From NCBI GenBank assembly GCA_039621445.1, contig CP154957.1, forward strand, positions 29,789,778-29,853,777: DNA of 64,000 bases, in the 5' to 3' direction. This DNA is from Euglena gracilis. Its lineage: Eukaryota; Euglenida; Euglenophyceae; Euglenales. Position numbers and translations under genes: made by a program. Below, piece by piece: positions 1 to 11,929 of the stretch (within the stretch, counting starts at the first letter, position 1; every line of letters starts with the position of its first letter). The notes under the pieces are model-generated. The model was given only the letters and a program-made list of their open reading frames with translations. It did no database searches and was not told the origin of the DNA.

Positions 1-931
1 TGGGGAGGAGGCCCTGCTTAGTGTCTATTTCACCGGAATTGGCTGATTCTTAAGTTCCCCTTCGACACCCAGAAGAAAGAGACAGAGTCTCTTACGAGCA
101 AAAAGGATAAGTCCATATTACAACAAGAATGCCCAGAAGGATACGAACCAGACCAATATCACTTCACAAGTCAATATTGAATATCAATTTGACTTCAATG
201 AACAATGCAGTGGAGAAGAATTTGGAGTTCTACAGTCGACATGAACTACCTGGAGCAGCAGTCGCCGCAGCAGATGGAGAACCTGGACTTGCGGACGACA
301 CATGGCCAACCGTGGCCGCCCCTTCCACCCACATCTCACAACCAGAAATTTCCAAGCAAAAAAGCCCGCCCAGTGACGGCCACGGACTGTAGACCACAGT
401 GGTCAGAAAGACCAGAAGGAGGAAAGAACCCCAGCCCAATACAGACAGCAACACCTGGGCATTCGTCCAAATTCCCAAGCAAGATGGGACAGCAAAGTCC
501 CAGAGGATGCCAAAGACGGGGCCCACAATGCCACCCAGCTGGCAGGATACCTTTTGATCAAAAGTGGGGAAGATGGAATCAAGGACACGTTAGAACCATT
601 TTTTTTAAAATCCAACAGAATTTTATCTGCCTGGCTCAGGTCCAAGTTGGCTCTGAGTTTTGGGTGGGTGGACAGCTTTGGGGGATGTACCCAGGGGTAC
701 TGAATTACATTTTTGATTAGTTGACATTTTGCTGGGGGAGCATTTTTTTGTCCACCATGTCATTTTTTTCTGAAGTCTCTGGTGCATGGGGGTGTCTCCT
801 CATTTTTCTTCCATGGAATTCTCCAATGAGATCATTTTCATGAGGGATGGGTAGGGGGTGTTGGACATTTCACAGCCCCTAGAGCCCCTAGGGCTTGAGC
901 CGTTGGAAAAAAAGTGTTCCTGGGGGATGTG
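1..931. other. No gene recognised; weakly coding-like DNA
   Basis: Plus-strand frames at about 129-392 and 205-720 are open and somewhat Gln/Pro/Ser/Lys-rich. They overlap in different frames and I recognise no domain. The stretch could be a worn retroelement gag-like region, since retroelement sequence lies downstream. That is only an inference from position. No exon with a convincing splice context was found. Confidence 0.3.
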
Positions 932-1212
932 AGCGCGGGCTAGATTTGAATTTTTTTTACGAAGTGCCAGCAAAAATTCGGAATTGCCTCACAGAGATTT
1001 GTGGGTAATTACATTTTTCACAGGCAAGCTGGCAAACAGTGCACAAGTTTGCGTGGGAATCTGAACTGGATTCAATTACCAAGTTTTGTCTTCTGGGGTG
1101 CTGTGTGGGGAAGTTTGGAAAGAAGACTCCTGAATACTTAAAAGTTGGTTTTGGCCAGAAATCTGATGGGGTGAAATTATCTGGACACACCGGACCATCC
1201 CCCAACTTGCAC
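932..1212 (+). repeat. Dispersed direct repeat, copy 1
   Basis: A segment of about 280 bp that recurs in the same orientation at 4622-4900. Both copies start at GAGCGCGGGC and pass through GGAATTGCCTCACAGAGATT and GGCAAGCTGGCAAACAGTG. Both end at GGACCATCCCCCAACTT. Differences are scattered substitutions and small indels. A short part (GGCAAACAGTGTACAAGTTT) recurs at about 5364. The two copies bracket the TG array, so either an old duplication or two copies of one retroelement segment is likely. Confidence 0.8.
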
Positions 1213-2249
1213 AAACTTGTATGAGATTTGCAGTGCAGAAAGGCCCCGTACAAACGTACCTGTGGAGCCGGGAGACACTCAGAAGTGAAACTTCATGGAA
1301 GTGGCGGGCTAACTCAGCAGCAGAAGGGGGACAAGGCAGATGAAGACACCAGTTGGCACACAGTGATATGCTGTGTTGGGCCACCATGATCAACTCCCCA
1401 GATCAAGCTAGCAGCAGGTGGTCCTGGAGTTGGTGCTGCTGTGGGTCTTGGTTGGAGCCTGGGATGAAGGACAGACGGATGTCAATCACAGCCCACCATC
1501 ATCATAAATAATCTATCTCAATATCCAAAATGTCTGTCAAGGTGTCATTCCAGGGTCAAGTTCAAGTCAAGATGTCAAGTTCAAGTTCAAGATCCAGAAA
1601 AAAGATCAAGAAAAAAGTTGTCATGTCAAGATTTCAGTTTCCCAAGGTCAATCTGTGAAGGAGTTTTGTCCTCATTTTCAAGTTTTCAAGTTCACAAGGT
1701 CAATCTGTGGAGGAGCCAAGGTGTGATGTCCAAGATTTCAAGTTCCCAAGTTCAAGATGTCAAGTTTCAACGTCATTGGTCAAGTTCCCCCTAGAGATTT
1801 CGGCGCGAGGAGCCTGACCTCGTAAAAAACAGCGATCAGGGTTATGCACCAGCCCCACAAATGCACATCTGGTGAACATCTTCCAGTTCGTCTGCCTGTT
1901 GCTGCTGTAATGGCTGTGGTGTGTGCCGCCTCCCCGTTCGGTGCTGGGCCGCTTCAAGGGGGCTCTGCTCCGGTTTGGCTCGGCGTGGGTCGCCGAAGCC
2001 CCGTGAGGGCGGGGGCCCTTGCCCAGATGGCGGCGATTATCCCGTACAAACCCGGCTGGACCCCATGGGGGGTCATGTTGTACGGGGTAGGTCATACGAC
2101 ATGGCTCTCTAAGGTGGAAAGGCTGGGGTGGAGGTAGGTGGTCCCCTCATGGTATTTATCTGTGATTTTACAATTATATGTGGATATCGTGGATAAAAAA
2201 TTTACAATTAGAATATTGAAATTTGCAACTTTGCCATGATGATGCTGAA
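1213..2249. other. Noncoding, with AAGTTCAAGATGTCAAGTT-type short repeats
   Basis: No gene is seen. Between about 1545 and 1790 the sequence is a degenerate series of TTCAAGTTCAAGATGTCAAG-like words, a decayed tandem repeat. About 1800-2110 is more GC-rich and carries short open frames on both strands without a recognisable product. Confidence 0.5.
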
Positions 2250-4542
<2,293 letters not shown>

Positions 4543-4621
4543 ATTTTTTATCTCCGGCCCGCTCATTTTTTTACTTCCGTTTTGTACAATTGATTGGCAA
4601 TTGTTTTTGGGAAGGGGGGGG

Positions 4622-4900
4622 TGAGCGCGGGCCAGATTTTAGATTTTTTTTTAAGAAGTGCAGGAGAAATTAGGAATTGCCTCACAGAGATTTTGGGTAA
4701 TTACATTTTTCACCGGCAAGCTGGCAAACAGTGTACAAGTTTGCGTGGGACTCTGAACTGGATTACAGTACCAAGTCTTGTCTTCTCGGGTGATGTGTGA
4801 GGAAGTTTGGGAAGAAGACCCCTGAATACTGAAAAGTTGGTTTTGGACAGAAGTCTGAAGTGGTGAAATTATCTGGACACAATGGACCATCCCCCAACTT
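4622..4900 (+). repeat. Dispersed direct repeat, copy 2
   Basis: Second copy of the segment at 932-1212, in the same orientation and collinear from GAGCGCGGGC to CCCCCAACTT. After the end of the repeat the two flanks diverge, which marks the true repeat edge. Confidence 0.8.
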
Positions 4901-5549
4901 TCAAGGGACAGGGGTAGAACCAACAGCAGATCTCAGCAGAACAGACCCAGAAGCAGATCCAAGTTTCGTAATGTGAAAGGAAAAGGAAAGGGGAAATGGG
5001 GGAAAGGCAAGGGGAACCACGAATGATGGGGCCCTGGTGCAGATGGACCGGCACTGCACCAGGGTCTACCAGAAGCGTCCTTAACAGTGGGTCACCGTTA
5101 CAAAAAAAAGAAACGAAATCACAAAGCTGCTGGAACTAAACAAAATATGCACCCCACAATGCACATGGATTGTGTGTTGCAGAATGCCGAAGGCGTACAT
5201 TGTCTGGTGGATCATTTCCTGGTTGGAGATGTGCCATCTGTGCATGTCTATATGTGCCATCTGTGGATCTGTGCTGTCATTTGTGTTTTGATTTTTTTCA
5301 AAATAGAATTAGGTGTGTGCGCGTGCACTGTGCAATGAGAAAGTTGTGTTTTTTATTTCAGGGGCAAACAGTGTACAAGTTTGCTGGACCAATGGCTGGA
5401 GATGTATTCAAGAATTATGCAGTGCAGGGAACGGGAATGTGAGCTTCGAAGCTGGAGATTTTTGATTTCTGAAAACTGGTGCAGGGGCCCCTTTACAGTA
5501 TGGGTCCAAGGGAAAAACTGGAACACTGGGTCACATTGGTGGAGACAAA

Positions 5550-6290
5550 GTGCTGCTGCAAGGAATCAAAAAAGGGGTGAAAGCACCAATGTTCAGCATC
5601 CCAAGGCTGCAGAAAAAACCAAAAACTGCAGATTTCACACCAGACACACAGGAAACCGTTACCGAGTACTTAAACACAGGTGCCACTCACAAACGAGCAG
5701 TGGGCAAAAACCCGCCAGTGGACACCAACAATGACCAGGGAGAAAAAGAAACCGGAAAAAATCAGGTTGATCAAAGACCTCAGGAACCTAAACCGGTGCC
5801 ACAACATTACACGACACAAGGCAGACCTCTGGAAGACCCTGCTGCAGACTATTCAGCAAAAATATTTGCACTCGGAGATACCTTTGGGCATCAAATCATT
5901 TGTCCACCACTTGCAGGTTCACCCCCACATTCAGAGGTGGATGCGTTTCAAAATCAGGGAAAAATTTTCTTCAGATACAGGCCCTTCCATTTGGATGGGC
6001 TCGCAGCCCTTGGTTGTCACAGAAACTGACAAAAACCACATGTCTGGTAAAAACATACCACATGTGTGGTATGTGAACACCATTCTTCTGCTGGGGGAGA
6101 CAGCAGAATCCACCAGGTTGAGGGCAGCTGCCCTCATCGAACAACTGACAAAGTGTGGGATCAGACTGAATTTGAAAAAGATAATGCACGACCCAGAACA
6201 AACATTGACGAACCTGGGACACTAGATCGACCTGGCAACCAACAAAATCAGGTCCCTGCAACACAAGAATCAATTGACATTGACTAAGAT
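5550..6290 (+). pseudogene. Reverse transcriptase fragment of the DIRS-type element
   Basis: The frame at 5550-5745 carries a conserved entry segment (KAPMFSIPR, then QKKP). A frameshift near 5740 leads into the frame at 5680-6225, which contains the RT motif IRLIKDLRNLN. The catalytic box that should read Y-x-D-D reads YVNT (about 6068-6080), so both catalytic aspartates are lost. Family-like sequence follows (LRAAALIEQLTKCGIRLNLKK), with a TAG at 6223-6225 inside otherwise conserved sequence. The stop, the frameshift and the missing acidic residues mark it as dead. Confidence 0.88.
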
Positions 6291-6539
6291 CAAACCCCAA
6301 CTGAAGGGACAGAGATTCAACCCAGGGCACTGGCAAGCTTGGCAGGCAATCCGTTGTTTGCCTGTCACAGAAACTTTGCTTTGCATGGTCTGCCAGCTCA
6401 ACTGACAAAACAGGCTGCCAAGGGGGTCACAGCCAATTTTCAGAAACTGAGATTTTGGAGCAAGCACAAATGTTGGAACCTGGTCAGGGAAAAAATACCA
6501 GCAGTGAAGGACCTGCCGAATCAGGTCCCCCAGGCGGAA

Positions 6540-6750
6540 CAGCATCCAGTGCCCAGACAATTCAGACGCAGCACACAGCTGCGATTCACCATCACAACAG
6601 ATGCCAGCAACAAGGGATGGGGGGCAATTTTGACCAAAGAAGGCAAAGAACTTCAGACCAGTGCACAGATTTGACAAACACAGAGAAAAAACTGCACATC
6701 ACCACCCTGGAAGCTTTGGCAAGCGCCAAAGGGGTTAAATTCTGACTCCC
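6540..6750 (+). pseudogene. RNase H fragment of the DIRS-type element
   Basis: The motif TTDASNKGWGA (about 6596-6630) is the DIRS/Ty3-type RNase H entry motif with its first catalytic Asp intact. About 25 codons later, in a different frame, KKLHITTLEALASAKGVKF corresponds to the second motif, where the family usually has an acidic residue followed by a Leu/Ala helix. The frame change between the two halves and stops on either side show decay. Confidence 0.82.
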
Positions 6751-7029
6751 CACCTGCCAAAAGACTGCGAACTGACCATACAGACAAACGCCTCAAGCAC
6801 AATGTGGTGTTGGAAAAAAAGGGTCCAAGGTGCACAGCCTGAACCAGCCAAACATTACACTCCAGGAATATCTTCACAAATGTCAACAACATTGCAGGAC
6901 AGACAAACAAGCGGGTAGAATGGCTGTCCAGACACCCAGATCCAAATAGTTACGCTTTTGACCGACAGATTTTTCAGCAGGTGCTTAAATATTTCAGGTG
7001 CCAGCCACAGGTGGCTCTTTTTGCCAACC

Positions 7030-7335
7030 ATCAGATTCACGAGTGCCAGAAATACGCTTCCTAGAGGGTGGACCGACCCCCAGTCACTGGGCAATGCATG
7101 GGACCTGAACTGGGGGAAGTTTTTCAGTTGGGTCAACCCCCCCCCATTGAAATTGCAAAAAATTGAACAGGATCAGGCCAGGTCCCTGGTCTGTCTACCA
7201 ATGTGGCCAGCCCAACATTAGTGGCGGACATTGATTGCACTGCTGGTCCAAAAGCAACTGATAATCAAAGGGAAGGCATTTTTCAGAAACCCAGACGTGC
7301 AAAAAATGCCACCACCACACTGGGCAACCCTTTTT
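7030..7335 (+). pseudogene. Domain downstream of RNase H in the DIRS-type polyprotein
   Basis: One frame reads DPQSLGNAWDLNWGKFFSWV, then NPPPLKLQKIEQDQARSL, then PMWPAQHWW. This matches the pattern D-A-x4-W, N-P-P, L-x-K-I-x2-D-x-A, P-x-W-P-x2-W found after RNase H in DIRS-like elements. A frameshift near 7200 separates the last block from the rest. The biochemical function of this segment is not settled, and I do not assign one. Confidence 0.7.
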
Positions 7336-7389
7336 ACTATTGTTCCGGGATGAATTTTCTCAGCCTGCCACAGATCCGTAAAGGAATCA

Positions 7390-7975
7390 GACAGCTAGAA
7401 AGCCAACGTGACATGTCCTTGTCCACCAGAATTTCATGGATTGAAGATGCCCTCCAGGCATCTTCCAACCCCAGGGGGGTGGTGTTGCTCAGGCAGGGAA
7501 AAAGATGATTGAAGCAGGCCTCAAAAAAGGGAAATACCCAGCTATTTTTGAGATCCAACCTCTTCTGGATTTGGCTTTCCCAACTATTGATCATGCTTCT
7601 CCAGGTGCGCCTGATGTTTCATTGTTGATTCTTCAAGTCCGTTTGACAACAATGATAAGAAGTTGTGATTGTGCAGCATTAGTGTGGGGACTATTCGTTT
7701 TCAATGATCAGTATTTTGTTCGTTGTACGTCCAAAAACGGTTTTTTGGATACTTTAAACCTCCCGAACCGTGTGTGGCAAAATCTGGTCAAATATATTTT
7801 TTGGCACAAGGAATTCTTCAATTTATTTTACTTCGCCACGAAAAAGACCCAGGACTTTGTTTGGGTTCAGAAAGGATTGCAAAGAAGCTGCTCCTCCTGA
7901 TGGAAAGGGGCGGGGTGGACACGTTTTTAAAGCCCATTCTTTATGGGCGGCAACTGCTGCACTCAGGCAAGCATG
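7390..7975 (+). pseudogene. Tyrosine recombinase fragment of the DIRS-type element
   Basis: The recombinase is spread over three frames. The first part (about 7390-7640) includes LSTRISWIEDAL and the acidic segment YPAIFEIQPLLDLAF. The next carries the Arg-containing box LQVRLTTMIRSCDCAALVWG (about 7631-7690), diagnostic of DIRS recombinases. After shifts near 7750 and 7900 comes FKAHSLWAATAA (about 7925-7960). This is the H-x-x-R box (usually F-K-x-H-S-L-R), but the catalytic Arg is Trp here. No convincing catalytic Tyr follows. The normal enzyme circularises and integrates the cDNA; this copy cannot. Confidence 0.88.
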
Positions 7976-8006
7976 TAATTGTGCTGTGCACAGCCCGACG
8001 TCCCCC

Positions 8007-8036
8007 CTCACCGAAACCGACGAAGGAAGGTGGAGG
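8007..8036. repeat. Arm 1 of a 30-bp inverted repeat
   Basis: CTCACCGAAACCGA followed by GGAAGGTGGAGG pairs with the reverse complement of 8977-9006, 27 of 30 positions. The mismatches are confined to the central four bases. Arm 1 lies between the recombinase and the PHD-like module. DIRS elements normally carry inverted terminal and internal complementary repeats; this could be one, unproven. Confidence 0.75.
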
Positions 8037-8050
8037 GGGGGGGGCGAGGA

Positions 8051-8071
8051 GTGCACAGCACAAGCCGCTGC
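8051..8071 (+). repeat. 21-bp perfect direct repeat flanking the PHD-like module
   Basis: The 21-bp word beginning GTGCACAGCACAAGCC occurs identically here and at 8427-8447, on both sides of the zinc-finger coding stretch. A perfect repeat amid otherwise decayed DNA suggests a recent duplication or an insertion footprint. Confidence 0.8.
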
Positions 8072-8107
8072 TCCCCGCGCCCTGAGCATCCTCCGTCCAC
8101 TTCATGA

Positions 8108-8325
8108 TGGCAGTTTGTGTCCAGCCTGAAACCTGGCGATGGCGTGCGAAGCGGCCTACCGGTGCACCCAGTGCCACTCCGTGTACCATGTGCGGTGCAA
8201 GGGGCACTACACCGGGGTGGGTGACCCCCACATCAGGTACAGAAAAACCTGTTACCTCTGCTACATGGTGGAGAGGAGGCCAGCAGCCAGCCTGATCGAG
8301 GACCCCATGGGTGTCTGCTCGTGAC
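8108..8325 (+). pseudogene. PHD-finger-like zinc module continuing the recombinase frame
   Basis: In the same frame as FKAHSLWAATAA, the translation reaches LCPA, then TGA at 8127-8129, then continues NLAMACEAAYR and CTQCHSVYHVRC, and about 23 residues later CYLC. Ligand spacing fits a PHD finger: C-x2-[stop]-x10-C-x2-C-x4-H-x2-C-x23-C-x2-C, with the TGA exactly where the second Cys (TGC/TGT) belongs. PHD fingers usually bind histone H3 tails. The frame ends at TGA 8323-8325. Whether the finger belonged to the retroelement or is a host exon beside it is open; the shared frame and absence of a clear splice acceptor favour the element. Confidence 0.7.
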
Positions 8326-8976
8326 CAGATATCCCCCCACACCACCACATGAACCAGCGCGAAGGTCAGTGCGGGCGGGGCCCAGCCACAGGCTAGCAGC
8401 GGCTTGTTCTTTTGGGGGGACGACGGGTGCACAGCACAAGCCGCTGCGCCTGCACTGGTCTTCACGTGCAAGAATCCGCGGCATCCAACCGCCGAGAGTT
8501 CAGAAGTCAGAGACAACTTGAACAGGAGAGTTTCTCAGCTAAGCCCCCTGACTTCATTCATACCGAAATCTCATTTTTTGTTTTCGTCTTTGCAGGCCGT
8601 TTTTGGAGCTTTTGCAGGCAGCACACCCCACAGTTACCTTCCTTAAACCCAAGAACACACCGTGTTTCGGCCAATTTTTTTCCCACAGGTTTTCTGAACG
8701 GGTTTTGAAAACCATTTGCAGATGGAGCAAATTGTTTAAGAGCTTCAAAGAGTGGGACAAGAGTTTGAGAGGCTGAAAATGCATTTGGGGGGGACATCAA
8801 AACCAAGGGAAGCAACCAGTCCGCCAGGCCCCAAAGGATAATGAATTTGAAGAAGATGTTTCAATGGGAGCTGAAGAGAAGGCAGCCCCCACTGATTGGA
8901 CTGCGGTCTTACCCCCCACACACGTTAACCCCCACCCATACTGATGCTCTGGCCTTTAGCGCTCCTCCAGCCCCCT

Positions 8977-9006
8977 CCCTCCACCTTCCGTAATCGGTTT
9001 CGGTGA
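8977..9006. repeat. Arm 2 of a 30-bp inverted repeat
   Basis: Partner of 8007-8036, about 0.94 kb downstream in opposite orientation. No gene was recognised in the surrounding 8450-9900, which holds only short unrelated frames. Confidence 0.75.
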
Positions 9007-9909
9007 GGAGTCTCCCTCCGTCCAAGGTATCGGTTTATCCTGGGACTACTGGTCTCACAAAACGGCCGCTGGCCAGCAAGGCATGGCCTCGAAAGGTTCT
9101 TTTTAGTTCGCCCTTGGTGTCCCTTCCTGGTCGGTTTTCCCCCGAGGGAGCGCGATAGCAGCCCCCTTGACCACCCAGATAGGTTAAACAGAATGAGGGG
9201 CAGCTGTGCACTCCTTGCCTCCCCCTTGTCTTCCTTCTTTCGTCGAATTCCGGACGGTGCCCAAAACCAACGGCGACCACAACCCTTGGGTCACATTCAC
9301 CCAAAACGCCTATAAAGGAGAAACATTAATGGCAAAACGAATCAACAGACATTACTGAAATGGATGCCTGGTCCACAGAATAACAAAGGTTAGTGAGTGC
9401 AGTGCGGATGAGCATTGGTCCAATTTCTCCCCCTGAAAAAAAAAATCAACACAGCACGGTTCCAATTCTTTGCAAACCCTCCTGCAAACGGCAGTGGAAT
9501 GACAAGGTGCAAAGAATGAGAATGGGAAAGCCTTGGGATCACCTCCTTTTGTGTATTAAAAAACCCCTTTGTTTTTTATATTTCTTCACTGCACAGACGG
9601 AATGTAGCAGATTTGTAAACGGATGTGTATTTGTACACTTGGGACAATTTCCCACAGGAGAGGAGGAGTGAGGACTCCGACCCTCACCCATGGCTCTCTT
9701 CTGGGCCATCAGTTTGCCAGCGCCACTTTCCGTTGTGGAATCGTCAGGAGTCAGCATTCTGGCGGCACGAAATACTGGGCAGCAACTCATCCACCCTCAC
9801 GGGAGGATGAGAGGGGGAGGCATGCAAGACGACACGCAAATGGACACTCAACTGTGCAGGGGAAAGACGGAGGAGGGGTGCCAGGTGATGCTGACAAGTG
9901 GGGCCGGGG

Positions 9910-10519
9910 TCAGTAGCCGTTGGTCATCGCGGAGAACAGCTCCCCCGGGTGGTGGTCGGCCTGGTACGACATCGGCGCCGACCGGCAGCGGTGGGAGGTG
10001 CCGTGGCACCCGTTGTACTTGTGGCTGCCGGTGTCTGCGGCGAGGGGGGGGGGGCGACGACGACCTGCTGTGAAAGGAGGGGGGGTCCCCAACCCGTTAT
10101 GGCAAATTGGGAAAGATCTGAAAGAAAAAAAATGTGAAGCTGGACATTGGAAAATGGGGGGGGGGGTCGGAACCAAAATGGCGGACTCCTGGGATTCATG
10201 ATCAGCCCTGGAGGAGGGCCACACCAGGATCCTTAATCGCCTCCCCTCTGTGCCAATCCGCCAATGTCTTTCTTGCAGATGACAACTCGTGCCAAGGCTT
10301 GCCTGCCCGGCATGGAAAGCAGGCGCCACAGACGGGCATCCACAGCCCCATGCGCACACCGTGGAACTGGTCGCCGGGCTGGGGCTCATAGATGCAGTGG
10401 TAGTGCAGCTGCCCCGGGTACCCCACCGACTGGTCCGTGGGCTCGCACCAGCACGCCATCAGCCGCCGCTGCAGTGGAGCCTCCGGGGGCTCGAAGGTCT
10501 CCCCCTGGCACGACGTGTC
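9910..10519 (-). CDS. 3' end of a Cys/His-rich protein of unknown function (two exons)
   Basis: Exon 10360-10519 follows a CCCGCAG acceptor. It encodes DTSCQGETFEPPEAPL, then MACWCEPTDQSVGYPG and HYHCIYEPQPGDQFH, ending in phase 1 at G|GTGTGC. Exon 9910-10034 follows CCGCCGCAG, supplies the two bases completing Asp, and runs TGSHKYNGCHGTSHRC to the TGA at 9910-9912, with the C-terminus FSAMTNGY. Phases agree and both borders are GT-AG. The density of Cys and His suggests a metal-binding or disulfide-rich domain. I do not recognise the family. Upstream exons are missing; weak candidates lie at about 11170-11240 and 11684-11770. Confidence 0.68.
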
Positions 10520-10679
10520 CTGCGGGTCACGTGTGAGACAGCGCGTTGAGAAAGGGGCAGTGAGAAGGGTTCGATACAAGGGCAGGGAAGGGGGGTCGGA
10601 CCCCATTCCCTCCAGTCAAGGGGAGGGGGAAATCAAAACAGTGGAACGGCCAAAGTGCAGGACTTTTGGCCCTGTAAAG

Positions 10680-11150
10680 GAAGGCCTGGGGGGTGGGTCG
10701 ACACCCTCCCACCCACCATCGCACCCCAGGGTGGGATGGCCTTGAGGGTGGGTCGGACCCCCCCCCGACACGGAGGGGGGGGGGTGGGTCGGACCCCCCC
10801 CTCCTACCTCGAAATTGAGGGGGGGTCGAAAATTTTTCGATTTCATTAACGGGCAAAGGGCCGGAAATCGGGTCGAAATCGGTCAAAAATCCCTGGTTTT
10901 TCTTTGAAAATCGATCCAAAAATGCTCATTTTTTGAATTTTTTTGAAAATTTTTTGGGGGGAAAACACCAACAAATCAAAAAATTGGGCAAAATGTCCAA
11001 AAGCCAACAAAAAAAGGGGTGTTTTTGCTCATTTTCCGGCGCGCAGCAGGAAGAAAATTTTCTGCTATTTTTGGCACCTGTCAAGGAGCGGGGTGGGGGG
11101 GGTCCGGACCCCCCCTCCCAACATCTAGGGGGGGGATTTTTTTTGGATTT
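10680..11150. repeat. Dispersed G/C-tract repeat with A/T-rich tail
   Basis: Blocks of GGGTCGGACCCCCCCC and a TACCTCGAAATTGAGG junction are followed by GGGCAAAGGGCCGGAAATC, TTTTTCTTTGAAAATC and GGGGGGAAAACACCAACAA. The same series recurs at 37690-37965 (TACCTCGAAACGGAAGG, CCGGCAAAGAGACCGAAAT, TTCTTCTTTGAAAATAAT, GGGGGGAAAAACACCAATAA), and more loosely at 38840-39120. It is a dispersed repeat family of unknown type. Confidence 0.7.
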
Positions 11151-11683
11151 GGATTTGGTATGCCTCGCACGCAACGCCCGCGGTCAGCAGCCAATGCCGC
11201 AGCCTTGACTGCCGCCGCGGGGCGGACCCGAGGCCCGGGAATGGAGCAAGAAGAGGAGCAGAGGGAAGAGAGAGACACAAGAGGCAATGCTGTTGCACTT
11301 TCACTAAGGATGGGTGGAGGGGAGGTGGTCCTGAGGGTAGAGCTCTAAACAGAATTGAGGAACCAACAAAGAGTAACATGAAAACTAAGACTAAAGAATA
11401 AAAATAGGGAAAAGCCAAAATGCAGTGCGGGGTATGACACTGTAGCGTGCAGACACATATTGAGGCTGCAGCGTGGTATGGCCATCTATTGCTAGTGTGA
11501 CTCTGGAGTGACACCGGACCGCTGTACGAGACAGCATAGAACAGGAAAGTTGCACATATTTTTGGGGTGTAAATATTGGTGAGATAGAGTATTTTATGGG
11601 TATATCGATGAATCCCCTGCCGGTGGTGCAGCCTAGACTGCATCTGCACGGGCGCTTCCGCTCCAGCACTGCTCCGTCTCTGC

Positions 11684-11770
11684 CCCCATTACCAAAAGGG
11701 CTTCTCGTCCTCCCGCTCCATCACACAGCAGGGGCAGGCCCTCGTCCCCCACGACCGGCGTAAAGAAGCG
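11684..11770 (-). CDS. Candidate upstream exon of the Cys/His-rich gene
   Basis: A GC-rich minus-strand stretch reads VVGDEGLPLLCDGAGGREAL and has a good donor (TTG|GTAATG) at its end. Composition resembles the other exons here. No canonical acceptor is visible 5' of it and no family is recognised. A second possible piece (VKAAALAADRGRCVR) lies near 11180-11240 before a GC dinucleotide. Membership in the gene at 9910-10519 is inferred only from strand and proximity. Confidence 0.3.
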
Positions 11771-11929
11771 CCGGGGGGGTAGGGTAGGGGGTAGGGGGGG
11801 GGGGGTGGTCCGGACCAGGTTTTGAATAGTGCTGAGCTCTTAATAAGCGCGCACGCACCCCTTCATTGACCCCTCCATACATACCGGCCCACTCCATGGA
11901 GCTCTTTTGCCTGAAATCCATGGGTTTTG

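Larger units (their letters stand above)
5540..8325 (+). mobile_element. Decayed DIRS-type (tyrosine-recombinase) retrotransposon
   Basis: The coding order is RT, RNase H, a DIRS-specific downstream domain, then a tyrosine recombinase, with a PHD-finger-like tail. RT and RNase H together with a tyrosine recombinase rather than an integrase define YR retrotransposons (DIRS/Ngaro group). The body is broken by several frameshifts and stops, so no intact protein is made. Neighbouring inverted and direct repeats (8007-8036 with 8977-9006; 8051-8071 with 8427-8447) may be remains of the complex terminal and internal repeats typical of this group. The exact ends cannot be placed from one copy. Confidence 0.88.
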
